NCBI RefSeq assembly: GCF_011369485.1 | Contig: NZ_VXCA01000025.1 | Location: forward strand, 62,001 to 126,000 | Source: Pseudomonas atagonensis | GTDB taxonomy: Bacteria; Pseudomonadota; Gammaproteobacteria; Pseudomonadales; Pseudomonadaceae | Direction of reading: 5' to 3' | DNA: 64,000 nucleotides | Shown: positions 56,347-64,000 of the stretch, one piece after another | Layout: each line of letters opens with the position of its first letter | Position numbering within the stretch: the stretch's first letter is position 1 | The notes under the pieces: generated by a model | Seen by the model: only the letters and a program-made list of their open reading frames with translations | Told to the model about the DNA's origin: nothing | Databases searched by the model: none | Translations under genes and position numbers: made by a program

Positions 56347-57318
56347 TCAGACCGCCATCGGCGCGGTCATCGGCGCATGGTGCTCGTAGCCTTCCAGCGA
56401 GAAGTCGCTCGGTTCCACCAGCTCCAGCCACTCCGGCTGATACACACCGGTCTTGGCAAACTCCGGCACGCGGTCAGAGATTTTCAGTTTCGGCATGGCA
56501 AACGGCTCGCGCTTGAGCTGTTCGTTGAGCATGTCCAGGTGGTTCTCGTAGACGTGCGCGTCACCGATGAAATAGGTGAACCAGCGCGGCGTGTAACCGG
56601 TCAGGCGACCGATCAGGCTCAGCAGTGCGGCGCCCTCGGTGAGGTTGAACGGCGTGCCCAGACCCAGATCGTTGGAGCGGATGTAAAGCGTCAGAGAAAT
56701 CTCTTTGGTCTCGACATTCGGGTGGAACTGGTACAGCAGGTGGCATGGCGGCAGGGCCATTTCATCCAGCTGAGCGACGTTCCAGCCGTGGAACAGGATG
56801 CGGCGGCTGCCCGGATCGTTGATGATCGTGTCGACGCACTGACGCACCTGGTCGATGGCTTTGTACAACACCACGTAGGCCTGACCGTCTTCTTCGCCTT
56901 GAGCGATTTGCTTGTAGCCGTTGCTCAGGCTTTGCTCGATGGCGGCGGTGTTGCTCAGCGGGATCTGCTTGTACGCCGGCCATTTTCGCCATTGCACGCC
57001 GTAGATCTCGCCGAGGTCGTCATCGCCCTGACGGAACGGGTTGGCCAGCCACTGCGCGTTTTCGTTGGCGTTCTGATCCCAGACCTTGCAGCCCAACGCA
57101 CGAAATTCAGCGGCATTGTTCACGCCACGGAGAAAACCGCACATCTCGCCGATGGCCGATTTGAAGGCCATTTTGCGCGTGGTGATCGCCGGAAAGCCTT
57201 CCTGCAGATCGAAACGCAGCATCGCACCCGGGAAGCTGATGGTGTTGATGCCGGTGCGGTTGGCCTGTTTGGTGCCGTTCTGGATGACGTGCGAGACCAG
57301 TTCGAGATATTGCTTCAT
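56347..57318 (-). CDS. thyA: Thymidylate synthase
   Basis: A 323-residue enzyme methylating dUMP to dTMP with methylene-tetrahydrofolate. The catalytic Cys is in [12 protein letters not shown], the arginine site is [11 protein letters not shown], and [11 protein letters not shown] and [15 protein letters not shown] follow. It is longer than the 264-residue E. coli enzyme because of an insert between about residues 90 and 145 (region around [20 protein letters not shown]), a form common in this genus. It is 50 nt downstream of lgt, in the usual lgt-thyA order. Confidence 0.96.
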   Translation of the reverse strand: MKQYLELVSHVIQNGTKQANRTGINTISFPGAMLRFDLQEGFPAITTRKMAFKSAIGEMCGFLRGVNNAAEFRALGCKVWDQNANENAQWLANPFRQGDDDLGEIYGVQWRKWPAYKQIPLSNTAAIEQSLSNGYKQIAQGEEDGQAYVVLYKAIDQVRQCVDTIINDPGSRRILFHGWNVAQLDEMALPPCHLLYQFHPNVETKEISLTLYIRSNDLGLGTPFNLTEGAALLSLIGRLTGYTPRWFTYFIGDAHVYENHLDMLNEQLKREPFAMPKLKISDRVPEFAKTGVYQPEWLELVEPSDFSLEGYEHHAPMTAPMAV

Positions 57319-57339
57319 GAGTTACCTGTGTCCTTTGAG

Positions 57340-57360
57340 CCCCGGCGTCGCGCGCCGGGG
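57340..57360 (-). other. Hairpin in the lgt-thyA gap
   Basis: An 8-bp GC stem (CCCCGGCG/CGCCGGGG) with a 5-nt loop lies between lgt and thyA. No T run follows, so it is more likely an mRNA structure than a terminator. Confidence 0.4.
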
Positions 57361-57368
57361 TTCGTAGT

Positions 57369-58184
57369 TTAAGCCGTCGGAGCGAGCGGTGCCGCCGGCG
57401 CGCGACGATAGGCCAGCCAGATCAGGAACAGACCGCCGAGAATCATCGGTACGCACAGCACCTGACCCATGGTCAGCCAGTTCCAGGCCAGATAGCCCAA
57501 TTGCGCGTCTGGCACGCGGACGAATTCGACGATGAAACGGAAGATGCCGTAAAACAGCGCGAACATGCCGGAAACGGCCATGGTCGGACGCGGTTTACGC
57601 GAGAACAGCCAGAGGATCAGGAACAGCGCCACGCCTTCGAGGGCGAACTGATACAGCTGCGACGGGTGACGCGGCAACTGCGCGGGATCGCTGAACGGCG
57701 GGAAGATCATCGCCCATGGCACGTCGGTCGGCTTGCCCCACAATTCAGCATTGATGAAGTTGCCGATGCGCCCGGCGCCCAGGCCGATCGGCACCATTGG
57801 CGCAACAAAGTCCATCAACTGGAAGAACGACTTGCCGTTGCGCTTGCCGAACCACAACGCTGCGAGCATCACGCCGATGAAGCCGCCGTGGAACGACATG
57901 CCGCCCTTCCACACTTCGAAAATCAACGTCGGATTGGCCAGATAGGCGCTCAGATCGTAGAACAGCACGTAACCGAGGCGGCCGCCAACGATCACCCCCA
58001 TCGACATCCAGAAGACCATGTCGGAGAGTTTCTCCTTGGTCCAGGTCGGGTCGAAACGGTTGAGCCGGCGCGACGCCAGCAGCCACGCACCGCCGATGCC
58101 GATCAGGTACATCAGGCCGTACCAATGGATTTTCAGCGGACCGATGGCCAGGGCCACCGGGTCGATCTGCGGGTAAGGCAGCAT
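57369..58184 (-). CDS. lgt: Prolipoprotein diacylglyceryl transferase
   Basis: A 271-residue inner-membrane enzyme that attaches diacylglycerol to the lipobox Cys of prolipoproteins. It has seven helices. The Lgt signature is [20 protein letters not shown], with conserved HGGFIGV and [16 protein letters not shown]. The length is standard. It is transcribed toward thyA. Confidence 0.97.
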   Translation of the reverse strand: MLPYPQIDPVALAIGPLKIHWYGLMYLIGIGGAWLLASRRLNRFDPTWTKEKLSDMVFWMSMGVIVGGRLGYVLFYDLSAYLANPTLIFEVWKGGMSFHGGFIGVMLAALWFGKRNGKSFFQLMDFVAPMVPIGLGAGRIGNFINAELWGKPTDVPWAMIFPPFSDPAQLPRHPSQLYQFALEGVALFLILWLFSRKPRPTMAVSGMFALFYGIFRFIVEFVRVPDAQLGYLAWNWLTMGQVLCVPMILGGLFLIWLAYRRAPAAPLAPTA

Positions 58185-58263
58185 TGCGACTCCTCGTTAG
58201 AGTTGAAACCAAAATTCCCGGGCGACGCTGCCACCTCAGGATTAAGCCAGGATTGCGACGCGG

Positions 58264-59046
58264 CTAAAGCAGAAAGCTCAAACCTACGCAGAACAGCAAA
58301 GCGGCGAACAGCCTTTTCAGCAAGCGCGGCGACAACCGGTGCGCCAGACGCGCGCCGAGACGGGCGAACACCATGCTGGTCAGGGCTATGCCCAACAATG
58401 CAGGCAAGTAAACAAAACCGAGACTATGCGGCGGCAATAACGGATCGTGCCAGCCCAGAATCATGAAACTTAAAGCACTGGCCAGGGCAATCGGCAAACC
58501 GCACGCCGATGATGTCGCCACGGCTTGCTGCATCGGCACACTGCGCCAGGTCAGAAACGGCACGGTCAACGAGCCGCCACCGATGCCGAATATCGCCGAA
58601 GCCCAGCCAATCACGCTGCCGGCCACGGTCAGACCGAGTTTCCCCGGCACCGTTCGGCTGGCCTTCGGTTTGACGTCCAGCGCCAGTTGTACCGCGATCA
58701 CCAGCGCAAACACGCCGATGATTTTTTGCAGGTTCGGCCCGGAAATCGCTTCGGCCGTCAGCGCGCCAAAACCGGCGCCAAGCAGAATACCGACAGTCAT
58801 CCACATGAAGATCGGCCAGCGCACCGCGCCTCGACGGTGATGTTCCCTCACGGCGTTGACCGAGGTGAAGATGATCGTCGCCAGCGACGTCCCGACTGCC
58901 AAATGGGTGAGGATCGACTGATCGAAGCCCTGCAAGGTGAAACTGAACACCAGCACCGGGACAATGATGATCCCGCCGCCCACGCCAAACAGCCCGGCCA
59001 GCACGCCCGCACAGGCGCCCAGCGCCAGATAGAGCAGAAATTCCAT
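58264..59046 (-). CDS. TauE/SafE-family sulfite/anion permease
   Basis: A 260-residue protein with about eight helices in two homologous halves. Each carries the family motif: GVLAGLFGVGGGIIIVPVL near the N-terminus and GWASAIFGIGGGSLTVPFL in the middle. TauE/SafE proteins are thought to export sulfite or sulfoacetate, but the substrate here cannot be fixed. The ATG at 59046 gives a clean N-terminal helix; the longer frame to 59163 has no ribosome site. It is 80 bp upstream of lgt. Confidence 0.88.
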   Translation of the reverse strand: MEFLLYLALGACAGVLAGLFGVGGGIIIVPVLVFSFTLQGFDQSILTHLAVGTSLATIIFTSVNAVREHHRRGAVRWPIFMWMTVGILLGAGFGALTAEAISGPNLQKIIGVFALVIAVQLALDVKPKASRTVPGKLGLTVAGSVIGWASAIFGIGGGSLTVPFLTWRSVPMQQAVATSSACGLPIALASALSFMILGWHDPLLPPHSLGFVYLPALLGIALTSMVFARLGARLAHRLSPRLLKRLFAALLFCVGLSFLL

Positions 59047-59177
59047 GACCGTCTCCCAGACCGCATCCGCAAAACCGGAGCGGCATGGTAACGGATGGAT
59101 GGCCTTCGGCTCCACTTGCGATGGATGCACGGACGCGGGATGCGTAGAGTGGGCAAAAAACACACAAGGACCACCTT

Positions 59178-59924
59178 ATGTGCCTGATAGTTTTCGCTTG
59201 GCGCCCGGGCCATGCCCAGCCGCTGATCGTCGCGGCCAACCGTGACGAGTTCTATGCCCGGCCCAGCCTGCCGCTGGCGCAATGGGCCGATGCGCCGCAC
59301 GTACATGCCGGGCGCGACCTTGAGGCCGGGGGAACCTGGCTCGGCATTGGCGCCAATGGCCGATTCGCCGCACTGACCAATATTCGCGATCCGCACCAGC
59401 CGCCAGCGCGCAAATCGCGGGGCGAGTTGGTGGCGCGATTTCTGACCGGTGATGCGTCGATTGATGATTATTTGAGCGATGTGGTCGCGCGTGCGCCGGA
59501 ATATGCCGGGTTCAATCTGCTGCTCGGCAATAGCCATGAACTTTGGCACTTCAATGCGCGGATGTCCGAACCGGTGATGCTTGAGCCCGGTGTCTACGGG
59601 TTATCCAATGCCGGGCTGGATACGCCGTGGCCCAAATTGCTCAAGGCCAGGGCGGCGTTGAGCGCAGTGCTGGATGATCCGCAGCCTGCGCGGTTGCTGG
59701 AATTGCTGGGCGATGCGCAGACCGCGCCATTTGCCGAATTGCCGGACACCGGCGTGGGGCTGGCGACTGAGTCTCTGTTGTCGAGTGTGTTTATTGCCAG
59801 TCAGAGTTACGGGACGCGGGCGAGTACGGCGTTGGTTGTGCAGGCGGACGGGACGCGGCGGATGGTGGAGCGCAGTTTTGGGCCGTATGGCGGGCATCTT
59901 GGGGAAGTTGAGCTTTGCGTCTAA
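59178..59924 (+). CDS. NRDE-family (TANGO2-like) protein
   Basis: A 248-residue protein with the defining N-terminus MCLIVFAWRPG and ANRDEFYARP (the NRDE motif), then GGTWLGIGANGRFAALTNIR. Cys2 could become an N-terminal nucleophile after Met removal, as in Ntn-hydrolase-like folds. Homologues (TANGO2, HRG-9) are linked to heme trafficking in animals, but the bacterial role is unclear. It is divergent from the TauE gene. Confidence 0.9.
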   Translation: MCLIVFAWRPGHAQPLIVAANRDEFYARPSLPLAQWADAPHVHAGRDLEAGGTWLGIGANGRFAALTNIRDPHQPPARKSRGELVARFLTGDASIDDYLSDVVARAPEYAGFNLLLGNSHELWHFNARMSEPVMLEPGVYGLSNAGLDTPWPKLLKARAALSAVLDDPQPARLLELLGDAQTAPFAELPDTGVGLATESLLSSVFIASQSYGTRASTALVVQADGTRRMVERSFGPYGGHLGEVELCV

Positions 59925-59931
59925 GAGCAAA

Positions 59932-60147
59932 CCCTCACCCCAGCCCTCTCCCAAAGGGAGAGGGGGCCGACCGTGGTGTCTTGAGTTGTACATCGACCTG
60001 AAAGACCGAGTCGATTATGGATTCGCACAGCACCTTCGGGTCGGTGTGATTCGATTATGGATTCAGCAAAGCACTTTCAGGTCGGCGTAGTTCTGCAGCA
60101 TCCCCCAATCAGTCCCCTCTCCCTCTGGGAGAGGGTTAGGGTGAGGG
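59932..60147. repeat. Palindromic repeat with nested 40-bp direct repeats
   Basis: The outer arms CCCTCACCCCAGCCCTCTCC and GAGAGGGTTAGGGTGAGGG are inverted, as in the element at 5825-5972. The centre holds two imperfect direct repeats of 40 bp (60011-60050 and 60051-60090), both beginning TCGATTATGGATTC and ending near GGTCGG. It lies between convergent genes. Confidence 0.85.
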
Positions 60148-60158
60148 GCTTTTGATCT

Positions 60159-62438
60159 TCAGAGGGTCTTGATGGCCGCCGGCGGATTGATCTTCGACAA
60201 CCCGAGGTTCTTCAGCGCCAGTTGCAATGAACTGTGGATAACTTGCGGATTGTCGATGGTCATCAGCTCGGCCAGCAGTTCCTTGGCCTTGCTCAGGTTG
60301 ACCTGACGCAACATCCATTTCACCTTCGGCAAGTTGGTGGCGTTCATCGACAGGCTGTCGAAACCCATCGCCATCAGCAACACCGCGGCCGCCGGATCAC
60401 CGGCCATTTCACCGCAGATGCTCACCGGTTTGCCCTCGGCATGCGCATCACGCACCACCGTTTGCAAGGCTTGCAACACCGCCGGGTGCAGGTAGTCGTA
60501 GAGATCGGCGACACGCGGGTTGTTGCGGTCGACCGCCAACAGGTATTGGGTCAAGTCGTTGGAGCCAACCGAAAGGAAGTCCACCTGCCGCGCCAGTTCC
60601 TTGGTCTGGTAGACCGCCGCCGGAATCTCGATCATCACGCCAATCGGCGGCATCGGCACGTCGGTGCCTTCGTCGCGCACTTCGCCCCAAGCGCGGTGGA
60701 TCAGGTGCAAGGCTTCTTCGAGTTCGTGAGTGCCGGAGATCATCGGCAGCAGAATCCGCAGGTTGTTCAGGCCTTCGCTGGCCTTGAGCATCGCGCGGGT
60801 CTGCACCAGGAAGATTTCCGGATGATCGAGCGTGACGCGAATGCCGCGCCAGCCGAGGAACGGGTTGTCTTCCTTGATCGGGAAGTACGACAGCGACTTG
60901 TCACCGCCGATGTCGAGGCTACGCATGGTCACCGGTTGCGGGTGGAATGCGGCGAGCTGTTCGCGGTAGATCGCCAGTTGTTCCTTCTCGCTCGGGAAAC
61001 GCTGGTTGATCATGAACGGCACTTCGGTGCGATACAGGCCGACACCTTCGGCGCCACGCTTCTGCGCCCGCGCCACGTCTGCCAGCAAACCGGTGTTGAC
61101 CCACAGCGGCATGCGGTGGCCATCGAGGGTCACACACGGCAGGTCGCGCAGGGTATCGAGCCCCAGCGCCAGTTGTTTCTCTTCTTCGACGACTTCGGCG
61201 AACTGCTTGCGCAGCACATCGCTGGGGTTGGTGTAGACCTCGCCGCGCGTGCCGTCGACGATCATTTCGATGCCGTCGACCTTGGCGTACGGCAGGTCGA
61301 CCAGGCCCATTACCGTCGGAATGCCCATGGCCCGGGCAAGGATGGCGACGTGGGAGTTACCCGAACCGAGTACCGAGACCAGACCGACCAGCGTTCCTTC
61401 CGGCACTTCGCCGAGCATTGCCGGGGTCAGTTCTTCACTGACCAGAATGGTTTTTTCCGGGTAGACCAGGTTCTGCTGACGCTCTTCCTGCAAATAGGCG
61501 AGCAGACGGCGGCCGAGGTCTTTAACGTCCGAGGCGCGCTCGCGCAGGTAGGCGTCGTCCATCAGTTCGAAACGGTTGACGTGCTCGGTGACCACCTGAC
61601 GCAGGGCGCCCTGGGCCCACTGGCCGGTCTTGATCACCGTGGTGATTTCGCTGCCCAGCGAAGCATCGTCGAGCATCATCAGGTAAACATCGAACAGCGC
61701 GCGCTCTTCCGGGCGCAACTGGGTCGCGAGCTTGGCGGACAACGCGCGCATGTCGGCGCGCACGCCTTCGATGGCTGTTTTGAACAGCGCCAGCTCGGCG
61801 TCAATGTCGGTGATGGTTTTGTCCGGCACTACATCCAGATCCGCCGGCGGCAACATGACCACCGCGGTACCGACCGCCGCGCCCGGAGAACCCGGTACGC
61901 CGACGAACTTGGCTTCTTGAATACCCTTGCCCTGACGGCCCAGACCGCGGATCGAACCGGTGGCCTCGGCGTGAGCAATTACGCCGGCGAGCTGCGCGCT
62001 CATGGTCACGAGGAAGGCTTCTTCACCCTCATCGAACTGGCGACGTTCTTTTTGCTGAATGACCAACACGCCGACGACGCGGCGGTGGTGAATGATCGGT
62101 GCACCGAGGAACGAGGCGTAACGCTCTTCACCGGTTTCGGCGAAGTAGCGGTAGCGCGGGTGATCCGCAGCGTTTTCGAGGTTCAGGGGTTCTTCACGCG
62201 TGCCGACCAGACCGACCAGACCTTCGTTGGGTGCCATGCTGACCTTGCCGATCGAGCGCTTGTTCAAGCCCTCGGTGGCCATCAGGACGAAGCGGTTGGT
62301 CTCGGGATCAAGCAGGTAGACCGAGCAGACCTGGCTGCCCATGGCCTCTTTGACGCGCAACACAATAATCCCCAACGCCGCCTTGAGATCCTTGGCGGAG
62401 TTAACTTCCTGGACGATCTTGCGCAGCGTATTGAGCAT
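60159..62438 (-). CDS. ptsP: Nitrogen-PTS phosphoenolpyruvate-protein phosphotransferase PtsP (EI-Ntr)
   Basis: A 759-residue enzyme that starts the nitrogen PTS phosphorelay to NPr and EIIA-Ntr. An N-terminal GAF domain (about 1-150) senses nitrogen state. The EI N-terminal domain has the phospho-His in GSGNSHVAILARAMGIPTVMG. The PEP-binding barrel carries GVGLYRTEVPFM, RSLDIGGDKSL, FLSVGSNDLTQYLLAVDRNNP and the C-terminal VSICGEMAGDP. It follows rppH after 22 nt, the typical rppH-ptsP pair. Confidence 0.96.
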   Translation of the reverse strand: MLNTLRKIVQEVNSAKDLKAALGIIVLRVKEAMGSQVCSVYLLDPETNRFVLMATEGLNKRSIGKVSMAPNEGLVGLVGTREEPLNLENAADHPRYRYFAETGEERYASFLGAPIIHHRRVVGVLVIQQKERRQFDEGEEAFLVTMSAQLAGVIAHAEATGSIRGLGRQGKGIQEAKFVGVPGSPGAAVGTAVVMLPPADLDVVPDKTITDIDAELALFKTAIEGVRADMRALSAKLATQLRPEERALFDVYLMMLDDASLGSEITTVIKTGQWAQGALRQVVTEHVNRFELMDDAYLRERASDVKDLGRRLLAYLQEERQQNLVYPEKTILVSEELTPAMLGEVPEGTLVGLVSVLGSGNSHVAILARAMGIPTVMGLVDLPYAKVDGIEMIVDGTRGEVYTNPSDVLRKQFAEVVEEEKQLALGLDTLRDLPCVTLDGHRMPLWVNTGLLADVARAQKRGAEGVGLYRTEVPFMINQRFPSEKEQLAIYREQLAAFHPQPVTMRSLDIGGDKSLSYFPIKEDNPFLGWRGIRVTLDHPEIFLVQTRAMLKASEGLNNLRILLPMISGTHELEEALHLIHRAWGEVRDEGTDVPMPPIGVMIEIPAAVYQTKELARQVDFLSVGSNDLTQYLLAVDRNNPRVADLYDYLHPAVLQALQTVVRDAHAEGKPVSICGEMAGDPAAAVLLMAMGFDSLSMNATNLPKVKWMLRQVNLSKAKELLAELMTIDNPQVIHSSLQLALKNLGLSKINPPAAIKTL

Positions 62439-62460
62439 GGCTCGGGGTCGAACTCCGTCG

Positions 62461-62940
62461 TCAGTCGCGCGCTAAAAGGCGCGGGGCAAGCTCTTTGAGG
62501 GCGCGGCGATACACCTCGCGCTTGAATGTCACCACCTGGCCCAACGGATACCAATAGCTGACCCAGCGCCAGCCATCGAACTCCGGTTTACCGGTCAAAT
62601 CCATCCGCACCCGCTGCTCGTTGGAGATCAGGCGCAGGAGAAACCATTTCTGTTTCTGGCCGATGCACAGCGGTTGGCTGTGGGTACGCACCAGACGTTG
62701 CGGCAAACGATAGCGCAACCAGCCTCTGGTGCAGGCCAGTATTTCAACATCTTCACGTTCCAGGCCAACTTCTTCGTTCAGCTCGCGGTACAAGGCGTCT
62801 TCCGGCGTCTCTTCAGGGTTGATTCCCCCTTGCGGAAACTGCCAGGCATCTTGATTGATACGGCGAGCCCATAGCACCTGGCCGGCGTCATTCGTCAGAA
62901 TGATCCCGACATTGGGGCGGAAACCATCGGGGTCGATCAC
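62461..62940 (-). CDS. rppH: RNA pyrophosphohydrolase RppH
   Basis: A 159-residue Nudix hydrolase that removes pyrophosphate from mRNA 5' ends to trigger decay. The Nudix box is [17 protein letters not shown] followed by NEEVGLE. The N-terminal [15 protein letters not shown] matches the family exactly when the GTG at 62940 is taken as start; the longer frame adds an unrelated stretch. It is coupled with ptsP and divergent from the HAD gene. Confidence 0.94.
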
Positions 62941-63083
62941 GGCAACAACCTCGCAAACGCATGTCGCCGCATTGTTCCACAAAGATTGATAAGGCAGCAA
63001 CGAAGCTTCCTACCTTATGTGCACTCTTGTGAAAAGACCGTATTCTTGTCGCCTTTTTACAGACTTTTCAGCGGGTAACTGCA

Positions 63084-63740
63084 ATGCGCCTGGCTCTATT
63101 CGATTTGGACAACACCCTTCTGGGCGGCGACAGCGATCACGCCTGGGGCGACTATCTGTGTGAACGCGGCTTCCTCGATCCGATCGCCTACAAGGCGCGC
63201 AATGACGAGTTCTATCAGGATTACCTGGCCGGCAAACTGGATAACGCCGCGTACCTGAATTTCTGCCTGGAGATCCTTGGTCGCACGGAAATGGCCGTAC
63301 TCGATCAATGGCACAGCGATTACATGCGCGACTGCATCGAACCGATTGTGTTGCCCAAGGCTCTGGCGCTGCTGAAAAAGCACCGCGACGCCGGCGACAA
63401 ACTCGTGATCATCACCGCGACCAATCGCTTCGTCACCGCACCGATTGCCGTTCGTTTGGGCGTCGAAACCCTGATTGCCACCGAGTGCGAAATGGTCGAC
63501 GGCCGCTACAGCGGGCGCAGCACCGACATTCCGTGCTTCCGTGAGGGTAAGGTGACGCGCCTGAATCGTTGGCTGGAAGAAACCGGTTATTCGCTGGACG
63601 ACAGCTATTTCTATAGCGACTCGATGAATGATTTGCCATTGCTTGAGCAAGTGGCGAACCCGGTCGCTGTCGATCCGGACCCGAATCTGCGCGCCGAAGC
63701 CGACAAGCGTGGCTGGCCGGTGATTTCGTTGCGCGGCTGA
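63084..63740 (+). CDS. HAD-IB family phosphatase (SerB/CicA-like)
   Basis: A 218-residue HAD hydrolase. Motif I is [16 protein letters not shown], motif [11 protein letters not shown], motif III a Lys in [13 protein letters not shown], and motif [18 protein letters not shown]. Members act on small phosphomonoesters (phosphoserine- or histidinol-phosphate-like); the substrate is not fixed. It is divergent from rppH, as at PA0335/PA0336. GCGGGTAACTGC before the ATG is a weak ribosome site. Confidence 0.9.
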   Translation: MRLALFDLDNTLLGGDSDHAWGDYLCERGFLDPIAYKARNDEFYQDYLAGKLDNAAYLNFCLEILGRTEMAVLDQWHSDYMRDCIEPIVLPKALALLKKHRDAGDKLVIITATNRFVTAPIAVRLGVETLIATECEMVDGRYSGRSTDIPCFREGKVTRLNRWLEETGYSLDDSYFYSDSMNDLPLLEQVANPVAVDPDPNLRAEADKRGWPVISLRG

Positions 63741-63747
63741 TATCGCC

Positions 63748-63820
63748 TTCGCGAGCAAGCCCGCTCCCGCATTGGATCTGTGTCGTTCACAAATCCCCTG
63801 TGGGAGGGGCTTGCTCCCGA
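63748..63820. repeat. REP pair (mixed types)
   Basis: TTCGCGAGCAAGCCCGCTCC at the left faces TGTGGGAGGGGCTTGCTCCC at the right, so the two arms belong to slightly different REP subtypes. It lies between the convergent HAD gene and the membrane-protein gene. Confidence 0.88.
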
Positions 63821-63844
63821 ATGGGGTCGACTCAGTCTCAGGCC

Positions 63845-64000
63845 TTAAACAGGCTTGGCCCCCATCAAACCGGCAATCGCCACAAAACACACAAAACTGA
63901 ACAACGCCAAGGCAAAACTGAATTTGCCAACGCCACTCGGCGCCTTGCGCAAGCGGTTCAAGCGCACCAGCAGCCAGAACCACGCCAGCGCCGCCACGGT
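63845..64000 (-). CDS. Small membrane protein, 3' end only
   Basis: The minus strand is open from the right edge to a TAA at 63845-63847, giving 51 C-terminal residues. They form two hydrophobic stretches (TVAALAWFWLLV and FSFALALFSFVCFVAIAGLMG) split by a basic loop (RLNRLRKAPSGVGK), with a short GAKPV tail. This pattern suggests a small inner-membrane protein; the family is not recognised. Confidence 0.6.
   Translation of the reverse strand, partial: TVAALAWFWLLVRLNRLRKAPSGVGKFSFALALFSFVCFVAIAGLMGAKPV

Noticed and set aside
60234-62498. A 754-codon open frame on the + strand opposite ptsP
   Set aside because: It is a GC-rich antisense shadow of a well-conserved gene, full of His/Gln/Arg and without any recognisable motif.

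Overview
The window is a chromosomal segment of a fluorescent-group Pseudomonas (P. fluorescens/P. putida-like). The evidence is the GC-rich coding sequence, the many Pseudomonas-type REP pairs built on GGGAGCGGGCTTGCTCGCGA, and a gene order that, as I recall it, follows the P. aeruginosa PA0335-PA0401 region almost step by step (pyrC', pilT, yggS-proC-yggT, metXW, rdgB-hemW, trmB-thiGS, mtgA, rpoH-ftsXEY, M16 peptidases, rsmD, laoRCBA, coaD, mutM, rlmI, ilvD, folA, thyA, lgt, ptsP, rppH). I saw no rRNA, tRNA, CRISPR array, insertion sequence or prophage gene.

Layout. 1-5.8 kb: the 3' end of a catalytically dead dihydroorotase homologue, a TM2 protein, an NlpC/P60 endopeptidase, pilT, and the yggS-proC-yggT-yggU operon. 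6-10.4 kb: metX-metW-DUF4426-rdgB-hemW-DUF3392. 10.5-13.6 kb: thiS-thiG-trmB, a DUF423 protein and mtgA. 13.6-21.6 kb: rpoH, ftsY-ftsE-ftsX, two M16 peptidases (one without the zinc motif) and rsmD. 21.7-25 kb: a YheT-type hydrolase, an AraC regulator and a sulfurtransferase. 24.4-29 kb: laoR/laoC-laoB-laoA, for long-chain alcohol and aldehyde oxidation. 29-34 kb: coaD, a ferredoxin, mutM, an HDOD protein, a truncated PfpI/DJ-1 remnant and rlmI.

The most interesting region is 34.0-37.7 kb. An AT-rich island lies between rlmI and ilvD. It encodes a 23-residue peptide with a strong ribosome binding site, then a strong hairpin, then three overlapping genes: a SagB-type flavin dehydrogenase with its Lys-Tyr motif, an AurF-type diiron oxygenase whose seven ligands can all be placed, and a Bcr/CflA-type MFS exporter. 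No YcaO cyclase, radical-SAM enzyme or protease is present. This looks like a compact cluster for a small peptide-derived metabolite of unknown structure.

37.9-46.6 kb: ilvD, a secreted phosphorylcholine phosphatase, a TcyP-type cystine transporter, folA, a DUF2868/DUF3482 GTPase pair, and a small Asp-rich protein made of two repeats. 46.6-53.4 kb: a 2-aminoethylphosphonate module with LysR regulator, ABC transporter, FAD oxidoreductase and PhnZ-like diiron oxygenase, but no PhnY hydroxylase. 53.4-56.2 kb: a Cd/Zn-exporting P-type ATPase and divergent cadR sharing a clear MerR-type operator. 56.3-64 kb: thyA, lgt, a TauE/SafE permease, an NRDE protein, ptsP, rppH, an HAD-IB phosphatase and the 3' end of a small membrane protein.
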